A DNA stretch of 24,565 nt from Saccoglossus kowalevskii (lineage: Eukaryota; Hemichordata; Enteropneusta; Harrimaniidae): positions 160,700 to 185,264 of the forward strand of contig NW_003122923.1 in assembly GCF_000003605.2 (NCBI RefSeq), given 5' to 3'. The notes below the pieces were generated by a model that saw nothing but the letters and a program-made list of their open reading frames with translations, made no database searches and was not told the DNA's origin. The position numbers and the translations under genes were made by a program. Shown here in pieces: positions 1 through 10,676 of this stretch (positions are counted from its first letter, which is position 1; every line of letters starts with the position of its first letter).

Positions 1-1080
1 AAAACTCACTTCAAACAAAGATTGCAGTGTTTGAAGATGTAGGTTCTCAGGAGGCAACAGTACTGTTGACTTCTCCCTCCACTGGACACCAACTAACTAT
101 TTAAAGCAGAGCTTGCAACATGATAGCTATTCATAAAGGGTGTTTTTTTTTTTACTTTTCATATAATACAGTAGTCACACAATGAGGCAGTTTATATTTG
201 TCTCAGTGAATCATTAATTTTTGACAGACACCTGTACAAAATACTTGGACAAAAGCCAGCTAAGATTTTCTGTTATCTTGCATGTTTTATGAATCTATTC
301 ACGTCTAAATGCAGCACTTTTTTTTTGCAATGAGGCATTTGTTTTTATACTAAAATATCTGAATTACTTTGAATAAAGCTGGAAATTATGTCCCTTAAAA
401 TAATTAAACAAATAAGGCACCAATGTTTTTGTAAGATATTTACATATTTAAAGGACATTCGGTAGACTGATTCCCCACTGTTAGTTCAACCCCAAAACTT
501 TTTTGTATTCAAAATTAATTATGACAATGTATATTTATATTTATATTGAAACAAACTATGTTAAAGGGAATTATATTATATAACAAAGGGCAAGGTCACC
601 AGAGTTCAACTATGTTTCAAAAATGCCATGTTACTGGTGTACATGTAACTATGGAAACTAATATGTAATATATGTGCCTGTTATTATTTGTCTCATTTGT
701 ACAATGTGTATATATTAAAAACATAATATAATATATTTTAGTCTTTTGTCATATCTCTAAAATAAATTTCAATCGCGTGCATGCGACGCAAAACTTAATA
801 TATTGCCAAATATTTTGATTTAAATTATTTCCATGGGATAGCAAATTTAGTATTTTTTTGCAAATTTTTAATTTATAATCAGTATCAGTGTGTTTAAATT
901 TACGCGAATTAACATTATGGCATTTTACGTCTGTCAAATAACGGCCAAATAAATACGTGAAATCATTAATTACTAAGGACCTGGCGTAGAATTGGAAATT
1001 ACTGCAAATAAACAAATGTCCAATACGGGAACAGGATAATGGTATACTAAGTATTTGGTTATTGATGAAATAGTAGGGCG
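1..1080. other. AT-rich non-coding stretch
   Basis: No supported gene was seen on either strand. The sequence is strongly AT-rich with homopolymer T runs and TATA-like low-complexity tracts (for example around 525-560 and 700-740). A 129-codon open frame on the minus strand (749-1138) has no recognisable domain and an unremarkable composition for AT-rich DNA, so it is not called. Confidence 0.6.
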
Positions 1081-1130
1081 CCACCAGACTTAGCAAGTGC
1101 GTCGTGTTTCTCTCACGAAGTTGGCGCTGA

Positions 1131-1550
1131 TTGTGCACAGAGGAAGCCGCTCATTCCGTCATTGGATGGCCGGCACATCGTGTATGTGATGTTTACAAAG
1201 GACGTGGAAATGATCCGTGGTACATCGTGACCAATAATAGAATGATTGGTTGTCTAACTGTGGGAGTGTCTTTTATTTCTGTGCTAAATGTGCAATACCA
1301 AAGTCCCGCCATTTATTTTTCATGGTTGTTCGACCATAGTCGTCTGCACCAGTATCGCGAGTTCTAAGTTTGGTTTACTATGTTGGTCGCTCGACACCAT
1401 ATTCACCGCCTCCCTCCCGGTACCGACGCCCAACTCGGCGTCCTGGGGAGGAAATCTACTCACCACGCCACGCCACCTCGATACCCCTCCTTCCCGGAAA
1501 CATGCTTTCCAATACGAGACTGATTTCTCTATAAGTTCAACCATTTAAAA
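1131..1550. promoter_or_regulatory. GC-richer, CpG-containing patch, possible promoter
   Basis: Base composition shifts from AT-rich flanks to a GC-richer stretch. It has several CCAAT or ATTGG cores (about 1159-1163, 1231-1235 and 1244-1248) and a short GACGCC/GGCGTC hairpin (1425-1430 with 1437-1442). Such a patch in AT-rich invertebrate DNA could be a promoter or first exon of a gene reading leftwards, but it could also be an old repeat. The composition and motifs are seen; the promoter role is inference. Confidence 0.25.
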
Positions 1551-1958
1551 TCATATTCTGGCCACGATTTTTATCAATTAAATGGTCGGCTTTTATTGCT
1601 GCTCCAAATCATTCAGAATATGACAGCACAAAAACCGCGCAAATTCATTTTACCGGCATTTAACAGCGGTTTTCACACAGACACCAGTTAAGTTAATCCT
1701 GTTACCCAATGGCAGAAGCAATTTCACATCGACCAGACACGCCCCAAAACAGATGTCGTAGAATGCAAAATACATATTTGATTAGGCTGGTTGGCCATCA
1801 AGTACCATCCTATGACACCCAATTCATATATCACCAACACCATAGTACAGAGTTATGTTAACAGCGAGTCACAAATAAGACTAATATACTAAATTTGTAT
1901 TTAATTAATTGTAAGGATGAGATTACATTGTGAAATGGCCACGATGTACCACGGATCA
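1211..1958. repeat. 23-nt inverted repeat, widely spaced
   Basis: Positions 1211-1233 and 1936-1958 are inverted copies of each other with a single mismatch in 23 nt; the shared core is CACGATGTACCACGGATCA. About 700 bp separate the arms, and similarity does not extend beyond them. The arms could be termini of a degraded mobile element, or two insertions of a short conserved motif. No coding capacity was seen between them apart from the weak exon candidate. Confidence 0.5.
1464..1544 (-). CDS. Candidate first coding exon, unknown gene
   Basis: On the minus strand an ATG at 1544 opens 27 codons (starting MVELIEKSVSYW) that stop exactly at a strong splice-donor match, GTGAGT (plus-strand 1458-1463), in phase 0. 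The exon is GC-richer than its surroundings. I do not recognise the peptide and found no convincing downstream exon to the left, so this is only a candidate. The alternative is a chance ORF within an old repeat. Confidence 0.18.
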
Positions 1959-2300
1959 CAAATCCAAATATGCCTATTCACAGAATATTATGCAACAATA
2001 AGTCAATGTGTTTGAACAAAACTCTCAATAAAGCATATGCATATTATGCAAATTTTATGATTAACATACCTTACATCCAATCATAATTCTGCCAATTTAT
2101 TTTACAGTTCTGAAAACCGGGAACCAAATATTGACTTTTTTTTCCAAATCTTGCATTAATATATCCACTGCATTACCCTATCCCGAATAAAAATAAAGTT
2201 GTCTTTTTGGATGTCAGTGAACAAAAAGTAAAAAACTCACATCTATGTGATCACCACATATTCACTCAATAAGTACAGTACAACAGCGTTTCATTAGAAC
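1559..2300. other. AT-rich non-coding stretch
   Basis: Nothing coding was recognised. A 10-bp perfect inverted pair, TCATATTCTG (1551-1560) and its complement (1614-1623), could form a hairpin. Otherwise the stretch is unremarkable AT-rich sequence. Confidence 0.5.
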
Positions 2301-2309
2301 TATTTTATT

Positions 2310-2660
2310 AAAGCGCGGTGGTCGTCGCGCAGCGCGTGTTCGAATTTCATGTAAATAAACAATGCATTTTACACGCGTTGTATACGTCACTAGCCTATGA
2401 GTCCCATATCGAACAGGACGCGGCACGACGATTGCCACCCTTTAAATCCTGTATCCTCGTCATTTCAGCTGAGGTGTACATTAAGGAATTTAACTACAGT
2501 GAAGTTTACTGAGACAAACGAAAGCTATATTATAACGTTGAAAACAAACACTAAAATACTAGTAAGTAAAAAGTTGGAAGACATAACTCAGAAGTAGGAA
2601 GTTCAAACTGTGAAGTTGGAAGTCGGAAGTAGGAACTGTGAGGTTTGATCCTACCACCTT
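2310..2660. promoter_or_regulatory. CpG-rich patch and GGAA-core cluster
   Basis: Positions 2312-2440 are locally CpG-rich, and a CRE-like half-site (TACGTCAC) lies near 2384. Just downstream, five GGAA cores fall within about 60 bp (2576, 2597, 2618, 2625 and 2632), partly in a degenerate tandem repeat of GAAGTAGGAA. GGAA is the core of ETS-type binding sites. The region lies 0.9-1.2 kb upstream of the methyltransferase start codon. A regulatory role is inference only. Confidence 0.2.
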
Positions 2661-2829
2661 ATCGTGCCAACTCATTAAAATAAAAGATCTACCTTTACAC
2701 CCTGAAAAAATATCAATTTGTCCTTGAATCAATAGTTAAATCTTTAAACAAATAATAAAATATTAACACTAACTAAAAAAACAACAAAACTGATGTTGTT
2801 TCAACTGCAGATATTACGAGAGAGTAGGT

Positions 2830-3069
2830 TGAAACACAGTTCAGTCGTAGGGTGGCGCTGTTCATTTTAGAAGCATGGAAGCTTACTAAGTTTACCTCCA
2901 TGATCGAAGGTGAAACGAAGGTCACAAGTTATCAACAATATCTACCGCTGTACAAGTGAACTGTTTCGACTGAAGAAACTAGGGTGTGCGATTGACATCT
3001 GCATAAGTGATCTAAGTTTAGGGCGTACGACGCGACGTGTAACAGCGACTGCAAGACGATCTAAATACA
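2830..3069 (+). other. Possible non-coding 5' exon of the METTL27-like gene
   Basis: A strong donor (GTGAGT at 3070-3075) follows a GC-moderate stretch. An acceptor AG (3576-3577), preceded by a long T-rich tract, abuts the ATG at 3578. Together they suggest a 5' UTR exon ending at 3069 joined across a 508-bp intron to the first coding exon. The transcription start cannot be placed from sequence, so the left boundary given here is a guess. Trans-splicing to the same acceptor is an alternative. Confidence 0.35.
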
Positions 3070-3577
3070 GTGAGTAGGATTTGTTAAAATGTACCTGTAT
3101 ATACAAAAGTAACCTGCCTAGAGACACCGGAGTCAGGCAGCATTATTATAATATACATTGTACCTACTTACGTGTAGTTAGTGACTGCAACATGAAAGCA
3201 CCAACTGAAAGTACAGTTTGAGGTAAACAAATGCTCGACAAGTTAATGGCTTGTCCCACCTTTTTTGGCGATAATGGGAAAACGCCGTCACGAAGGGCGA
3301 CGCGCTGAAGTATAAACGAAGTTACGACTTTAAAAAGATCGTTACTTGCTCTCCAGCTCCTCTCCATTCAGAATAGCGTTCACTCAATTATTGCTGACAA
3401 AAGTCGATCGAGCCCACGTGGCCAGACACGTCCCAAACCGAAAACAGTTTTGAGAATACAGTCATGAGTCCAAGGTGTATACATAGAAAAAACAACAACA
3501 TACTATATGCTGGTTCATTTATTTTTATTTTTATTAATATTTTTATTTTTAATTTCTTGAACACATTGTTTTAAAAG

Positions 3578-6500
3578 ATGTCTGGTCATTCACATGATGG
3601 TGAGTGTAGTCATGGCGACTTTGCATGTCCATTTTCTGATGATCATCCTGCCATGAAGATGCCAAAAAATGTGGAGGAAAGCAAGGAAGTGTATGATGCT
3701 TGGAGTAAAACTTATGATAAGGTAAAAAAAATTGGAGATATGGTAGTTCTATTGACATTTTTTAGGTTTTGAATTAACTAGCTTTGGTTTGGCTGAGTTG
3801 TTTGCTTTGTAAGTTGTAGAGTTCATGGAAGTGCAATTAACTTCTTAGCAATATTATTATAGTATTAAAATCACAGTAAAAACAGTGTCTTCATTTTACT
3901 AACTTCATACTTACAGTAAATGTGTTCAAGGAGAGTCAAAATACTGTGAAAAATGTTGAATATAGTTTATTTGCAATGTATGCGTTACATTTTTGTTACT
4001 AGTATTATTAGTGTGGTGCAATTTTTATTGCCATCTTTATTTCAATCAGTTTTTAAATACATGTTCTACATACATACAGACTTAACCTTTTCTCCACCAG
4101 TTCCCTCTTTTCATCACAAAATAGTATTACTTATTGTCTGCACTTAAGTTGGCTTTAGAAGTTTAGGACAAAATTAGCCAAATTATTTTAGTAAAAACTG
4201 AAAATTTATTCCAATTTTGTCTGTTGGCTCCAAAATTAGGGTTCATTTCCAGAAATATTGAAGAATATAAGAAAAAAAGTGCAGAAAAAATTTGGGCGAG
4301 AAAGTCTGGTGGTAAAAAGGTTAAATCCATATAAATGAGGAGACGTACACATCAATATGGTATATCACATGATACACATATGGTAAAATGTTATGATATT
4401 TCATGCTATGCATATGCAATTATCGCCTCAATCAACAGGTGGAAAATTATTTTTTTTGGTCAACCACAAATTAATTTTTCTGCTATGGCCAAGATATTAT
4501 CATAAATATACATCATATGATGTAATATATTGTATATTATTACCGACCTATACCCTAGAAACTGGTAACTGGTAACAGTAAAAATTAAAACTTGCGTGCC
4601 CGGTGCTCTGGTAACTTTTTCTTTTCATGGTCTGCTTAAATTAACAATTTGAAAATGCAATTTTAATAAATAATGCTACTGGACGCACCTTTCTTCTCCA
4701 AATGTCGATGTGAAAAGCAAAGAATGCAAAAGATAGTTTTTTTTTATTTCTCACTCTGAATATAATTACGATTTCTTAGTTTTGTTGAAACTGATAATCA
4801 AAAATGCAGATGATAAGCCTGCTGTGCTTAATTGAAATGGAAATTAATCTTTAATACAGGGCAGGTAACTTTCTGACAGGGCTGGTAAAATTTTAAAGTT
4901 ACCTGATTTGGTGTCTGATAAACAGTTTATGAGAAATTTCAAACCCATTTGGTTTGATTAAGGTAATTTTGGCTCAGTTCTGTATGAACTAAAAAATAAG
5001 AACAAATATGTGAAAAAACAACTTTAATGTGTTTTTTTCCAACTATCATCACAGGACATCAATTTGTTCAATTACAATGGACATAAACTTGCAGCAGAAT
5101 CCATCGCCAAGACGATTAAGAATAAAGATGCAGAGATTCTGGACTTGGGATGTTGCACTGGTCTTGTAGGATTAGAAGTAATGTCTCATTTACATAAATT
5201 ATCTTTTTTTCCCTGTGACATCTATCGGTATATATGCCATGTTGTTTGTCTTCAAACATTCTGTGTATCGTTCATTTCACAAAATGAAGTTTGAAAATAT
5301 GATACCAGCCAGTCATGTATAATTTATTAACAATTAGGATTAAATTAAGATAATTTACGAGTTCTGCAGTATTAAAATTTCAGTCACTGTTATCACAACA
5401 TAATTTTGTTATTGCTGTAATAAGATCTGTATAAACATACATCTACAAATTACATATAACCATTTTGCCACAGAAACCATATGTTCATTTTGAGGACTGT
5501 GGCAGATACTAGATGTCAATACTGATTTGTGAGATTGTACATTACCATCATTCAGTCAATCACATAGGAATTAACCAACAGCAGGATACAGTTTAACCAT
5601 TTATTTCTGGAGGATACAAAATTGACTATACATTCAGTCTAAAACTAAATTACAGGAAGTATGACAGCAGTCAGCATCGTACTCACTTACTTGGGTGATA
5701 TACTGTAGAATACTTTATTTTAGTTGGAATTTATTTTCACTGAAAAGATCTTTTGGGTGTTTTGTATGGAATTTATTTTCACTGATTTTTGACAAGTTGA
5801 ATGTAAAATATAGGAAAAAATTTATATTCGCTGGATTTTATTTTCACTGAATTATTCCTTCAGCAAATTAATTCCAAGCAAAAATAAAGTACTCTACAGT
5901 ACCTAATTCTATAGTTCCAGTAACTTTAATTATAACGTTATCTTAATCTTAAACCTAAAAGTAAAGATCTTAATCCTACGCCATGGCAGTGATTGGGTGA
6001 AATGTTATCTATCATACTAACCAATAACGTAAAATCTATTAAAAATGGTAGGTTATTACTGAAAGTGTGCTTCTTAGCCATAGGGATCAATGTGAGGTGA
6101 ATACAGTAGTGAAAGATGCGTTAAAATGCGTATAACTTTTGACTAACATAAAAATACTTAATCAAATAAACGGAATATAACAGACAGTCATTTTCTAGCA
6201 TCTATAAAGTAATAATGACTCAAAACAAGTAAAATAAGTGTCTATTCTAAGCATTTAAGATTACTCCGGATCCAGCGCAATTTTCACAAAAGTCACTTTT
6301 ACTCCTTAGTTGCCTGAGAAATCCACACATATCCAATTTTTTCTCTCTCTTGGGACCAATGTTCTTTTGCATGACTAAAGGGCATTTTTCTCCCTAGTCA
6401 GAGCAATCCAATGAACCCAGGCATTTTCTGTATCAAAATTGCAAAACTATTCGTTTTTATGAAGTCTGGGACGTCCAAATTACTAAACAAAGTACAGGAC

Positions 6501-9500
6501 CACAAAGCTTAAATATCCAAAAACCAACACATACCAACAATTATAAATATTCATGGTATATTTTAAGTCTAATTGGATCGAAATTGAAAATTGTTACATT
6601 GAACATGTACTCTAAACATATTTTACTCAAAGGGTAGTAATAAATTAATTAATTAACACATCTTTCATATGTAAATTAGCAACAATGCTTGAACATTTTT
6701 AGGGGCAATTTATGCAGTAATTCATATTTGTACATTTCTACAGCTGCAGAGATGTGGATTCAGTAATGTAGATGGTCTGGACATTTCTGAAGAGTGTGTA
6801 AAACTGGCAAGAGAGAAAAATGCTTATAGAAAAATATACATTGAAGAAACCTCACCAGATAAACCACTCAGTTTTCCCACAGGTAGGTTAAGAGTTGTGT
6901 GTAGGACAGTGAAACCTTATCTGAATTATGAGTATTAATTTAAGTAAAACAATCACATTGATATGTTGCCTTGATGGGTGTGTACTCTTTTACTTTGTGA
7001 AGATGTAATTCAGTTCTCTATTTTGTAGTGATATTATAATATTTATATCTCTAGTTTTTATGTGAAGCATTCAGTAATAAAATAAAATTCCAATTTTTCT
7101 CAATGATTTCAACCAAAAAACAAACAAAAACAGGAACAGAGTGGGAATGGTGTTTTTTTTATATCTGATAAAATGTATATCACGAGTTGTAAAAAACAAA
7201 CAAACACTCTAGACACTGAAGTTGAACTTTGAACTAATCTGAACTTTAGTTGAACTTGTCTGCAACTTATGTTAAACAGCTTTGTAAACAGGCTGTAAAA
7301 TGGTCAATTGTGCTCATGATAGGGTGTTGAACTTAACCCTTTGATCGCAATCATTACTTCTCCAATCAAAAATGTTAATATTCATATGTGCTATACTTTG
7401 AACCCAAGTGACTTAATTTCCCATGGACCCTATGTATAGTATGAATTGAGGATATGATATTGGCAGCAACAACTTGTTTTTGTATTCCATAAAGTTAATA
7501 TGCTGACTATGAAATCCTGTCAAAAATTAATGCTGTATAATCTTGAAACCTGTCTAAACTGAACACCTATTCCAGTGGACCTTTCTCAGATTTGTTTAAT
7601 GATTATATCTTCAATTCTCAAATTTTGATGAATATTTTTGTCATTTTTGTTGAAAACTGCTTGTTTTTGTGTTGATACACATTTCTTTGTTAATTGGAAT
7701 TGCTAAAAATACAATATTTTGAAAGATGCATATACACTGCAGCATTTTTAATAATCTTATGGTTCAAAGGTTATCGAACAGGGCACGATTTCTATTCTGA
7801 GATTATTTTCAAACTGAGATTACTGTTCTAACTCGGTACAATTACATTTTGTACTGATTCAACCAAATATGCTCAGCCCATTATTATAATTATTATTATC
7901 ATTTATTTCAGCACAAGCCAATATAAAGAGTTTTTTTTTTTAAAGAAAAAAAATATTTACAAATATTAATAAATTACACAGTATGCATTAAATAGAATTG
8001 ACCACGCCACATTTGCCATAGTACGTGATTTAAAAAAAGTATCACTAGATAATAAATTGATTAAAACAGAGTTCTTACTCGACAAAATATGTTGCGAAAA
8101 AATGTGCGAGAGTCTCTGTGATACTACTATTAAAAGAATGAGAAACATTACATATAATTCTATGAGCATTGTTATACGCAACACAAATACGATTAAAATT
8201 TGCCACAGTAAACTCTGACAACAGGTAACTACAATTCAAATTTGAACAATAACTATGAAAAAGCGTACACTAAACAGGAAGAGAACATTTACTAAATCTA
8301 CATAATAAAAAGTTGGCTCGAGCAAACAATCCACGTATTTGTTTTCTCATACAAATACTGTCTTTTCCGTCCTGGGTAAAATGATATCCTAAATAACAAT
8401 ACTGACTAACAAATTTTAGTGGCTTGCCATTAAGATAAACATTGGGAACTCATTTAATGCCACACTGGGACGGTAAAATAACTACTGTTCAAATCTCTGT
8501 ATGGACAAAAGTACACACACACTCCTGGCTTGCTACTAGTGATAGACTTCAGTACTATAAATACAGAACAGGAACTGTACATTGTCAGTGTATGTTTATG
8601 TAATGTACATATCACCCTAATTTAGGTTCCTACGATGTGGTCACAGTTGTTGGTGCTGGTATGTTCTTAGATATAAAGACGATGAAGGATTGGCTGAGAA
8701 TCACAAAAACAGGTAAAAATCACATAATTTGGTTTATGTAACACATTTTGTAAAATGCAGATTCTTTTCATATTAATTGTTGAGAATTGTGGGAGATTAT
8801 GCAAATTACTTACTTATAAGGAGTGCAAATTAATTATTTTGTCATTAGGATTAGAAGATTGGAAATATGTGTCTGAAAACTAAATTTTCACTGTGAAATT
8901 GTTTTTAGCTCTTCATTTGGGTCTTTGATGGTCTGAATATGCACAAATTGCAGGAAATAATTGACAATTTGTAACCTAGTTAAAAAATTACTTAGTAATT
9001 TAACATAGACGTTAATCATCACTAGCGTGTCGTTCAGAAATGTTAAAAAATGAACACACATGATCAAATATGGAAACCATTAATGTTTTGACATGCTCAA
9101 AATCATTGAAATTTGAGCAATAATTGTTATTTCTCAAAGTTTGCTCAAACTATCTAATATTTTAACTACCGGGCTACTACATTTTTTCACTATTTTGCTC
9201 ATACTCACTGTGCATTAAGACATTAATATGGATTTAATATAACGAAGTGAGTAAGATAGCAACATGGGTAAAACATGTTAAAATTGTTCTGTGATTCAGA
9301 CATTCTTTAAATTTACATGATTAGTTTCATTGTCATTGATTTCTAAAACAGAAATGGTCACAAAAAATACACATATTGTATTACAATATTAAATATGTAC
9401 CATCAGATTTACAATGTGAAAAAATATTAGGGTCTGTCTTAGTCAAGATCTTCATCACTATCTTTGAATGTGTTGGATCGTACGTAAACTCTTGATGCAA

Positions 9501-9989
9501 AGCAGTTTCCACCATGATTTACATAATTTGACCTGCAACAACGTCTTCTGACCTAATAGGTCAAGTCTGTTATCAACCAATCAGAATGCAGTATTGTAAC
9601 AAAGCGGAAAGTCAAGCAATGCTCAAAGACCAGGTTTTATGAAGGGATGAGTGCTTATTGGCATGTAAATCCAAAAATAGAAATGCCCTAAAAGTGCACA
9701 TGGAGATTAGGGGACCTGGTGGCACTTAGTCCAACATAGGCACTACAATGGACAAGTATGGTATTATGTTGAATTTCTTGTCATTAAAGTTAACATTATA
9801 TTTTCCACAACAGATGGATTTGTAGTTATTGCTGTGATGGAATCTGAACTGACAGATAAAGCCTTTAAGCCGACAGTGGATGAGTATCTTGAGAAGGGAC
9901 TGATGAAAGAAGTCCACAAAGACATAGTCAAAGATTTTATGATGGAAACCAATGGTGCTGTTGTTTACTACCAACCATGTAGAGAATAG
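3578..9989 (+). CDS. METTL27: METTL27-like SAM-dependent methyltransferase (5 coding exons)
   Basis: Exons 3578-3721, 5055-5177, 6744-6882, 8626-8712 and 9814-9989 join to 669 nt, 222 residues plus stop, all with GT..AG introns of phases 0, 0, 1, 1. The product fits the METTL27/WBSCR27 family of class I SAM-dependent methyltransferases (human about 245 aa). Visible features are YDAWSKTYDKD at residues 39-49, motif I ILDLGCCTG at 76-84 (the usual GCGTG has Cys for the middle Gly), an acidic SAM-ribose residue in VDGLDIS (D102), and the post-II strand YDVVTVVGA at 138-146. Residues 166-172 (GFVVIAV) form a core strand, and the C-terminus (VVYYQPCRE) looks complete. The first 23 residues are rich in His, Cys and Asp, an unusual extension. 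No signal peptide or membrane segment is seen. METTL27's substrate is not established. The start was chosen because the acceptor AG lies immediately before this ATG and the frame is open to a clean donor. No inactivating lesion was seen. Confidence 0.85.
3722..5054 (+). other. Intron 1 of the METTL27-like gene
   Basis: The intron is bounded by GTAAAA and ACAG. It holds a TTAA-bounded MITE (4082-4324) and otherwise AT-rich sequence. No additional exon was recognised. Short open frames within it have no family resemblance. Confidence 0.8.
4082..4324. mobile_element. MITE copy A, TTAA-bounded
   Basis: A 243-bp non-coding element with terminal inverted repeats. The left end reads TTAACCTTTTCTCCACCAG; the right end is its near complement, ending GGTGGTAAAAAGGTTAA. 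Both ends carry TTAA, the target of piggyBac-type transposases. No longer duplication flanks this copy. A second copy in the same orientation lies at 10677-10916, with long matched blocks such as TTGAAGAATATAAGAAAAAA near the right end. The superfamily assignment from TTAA alone is inference. Confidence 0.7.
5178..6743 (+). other. Intron 2 of the METTL27-like gene
   Basis: The intron starts GTAATG after a GAA codon and ends with a pyrimidine-rich CTACAG. It contains a TA-bounded MITE at 5701-5901. Nothing else was identified in the remaining AT-rich sequence. CAG also occurs at 6747-6749, so a two-codon-shorter acceptor is possible; the 6744 start keeps Leu-Gln after the motif I helix. Confidence 0.75.
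5701..5901. mobile_element. MITE with about 31-bp terminal inverted repeats, TA-bounded
   Basis: The left terminus (5701-5731) starts TACTGTAGAATACTTTATTT. The right terminus (5870-5901) is its complement with about three differences, one of them a single-base gap. TA at both ends fits a Tc1/mariner-type target duplication. Inside, a unit like GGAATTTATTTTCACTGA recurs three times (about 5727, 5768 and 5832). No coding capacity. Non-autonomous DNA transposon inferred from structure. Confidence 0.7.
6883..8625 (+). other. Intron 3 of the METTL27-like gene
   Basis: The intron is bounded by GTAGGT and TTTAG. It contains a minus-strand LINE fragment at 7880-8455. The remaining sequence is AT-rich with no recognised feature. 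Confidence 0.8.
7880..8455 (-). mobile_element. 5'-truncated LINE fragment (CR1/L2/Jockey-type RT C-terminus)
   Basis: Read on the minus strand from about 8455, the translation shows a LINE pol C-terminal region: VYLNGKPLKFVSQYCYLGYH, then DGKDSICMRKQIRGLFARAN, FSKCSLPV and NFNRICVAYNNAHRI. It continues in a second frame near 8075, so it is frameshifted, and it carries in-frame stops. The 3' end has an AAATAAATG motif followed by an ATAATAATA microsatellite (plus-strand TTATTA at about 7880-7901), a tail typical of CR1/L2-like LINEs. It is 5'-truncated and dead, lying antisense in intron 3 of the methyltransferase gene. Confidence 0.75.
8713..9813 (+). other. Intron 4 of the METTL27-like gene
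   Basis: The intron is bounded by GTAAAA and ACAACAG. It is AT-rich, and no repeat family or additional exon was recognised. Confidence 0.7.
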
Positions 9990-10577
9990 AGAACATGTTG
10001 GTATCCATGGCAACATGTCTGACCTCATCAAGGTTTCTTCTTTGTTTTGGGGAGGGGGCAGGGCGACACCCACTTTTTAAAATGTAAATGTACACTATAC
10101 TGTCAGAATATTAGGGGCATGTTCATTACGCTTAGAAAAAAAAATTGCTGAAAAATTGGGGTGTGTAATGATTCCTTCAAAAATTATCACTTTTGAAGTT
10201 TTACAAAATATGCTCACATTTAAAAATATTTGTCTATATGTCATTTTGTGTATGTATCTAAATTCATGAAATTCAGTATTTGTTGTTACATATAACATAT
10301 TACAAATTGGAAACCAACACATATATAATTACTCCAGACATTCCTCTGCTAACTCTTTATCCCTGTGATGTCACAGTAAATTTTTACAATATAATTTTTA
10401 CCAGCAGAATTAAAAAATTTTAAAATTATTTTTCGAAGGCTTTGTTTTTATATGCTGCTATTTTGTAGAAGGAAACTATAAAAGTAAAATTATGTTAATG
10501 CTGCATTGTCCTCTGTAATGTACTTGAACCCTTGACATATGTAGTGTTATTATACATACAGCGTCAAAGTTAATAAA
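9990..10577 (+). other. Probable 3' UTR with candidate polyadenylation signal
   Basis: The sequence following the TAG stop contains no convincing ORF. AATAAA at 10572-10577 is a plausible polyadenylation signal, but no clear GU-rich downstream element is visible and the transcript end cannot be fixed. Confidence 0.3.
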
Positions 10578-10676
10578 ATTTAGCATGCTGGAAAAAAACA
10601 TATCTGCAATTATTCAAAATGTATCTGCACTCATTATAACATCCAAAATGTCCCTTATTTGGGGTTTTGGCATGTT

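Noticed and set aside
749-1138. 129-codon open frame on minus
   Set aside because: No domain, no splice or promoter context, and a composition expected of AT-rich non-coding DNA.
3549-3758. 69-codon open frame on minus opposite the first methyltransferase exon
   Set aside because: Shadow of the real exon on the plus strand, which has a family match and correct splice sites.
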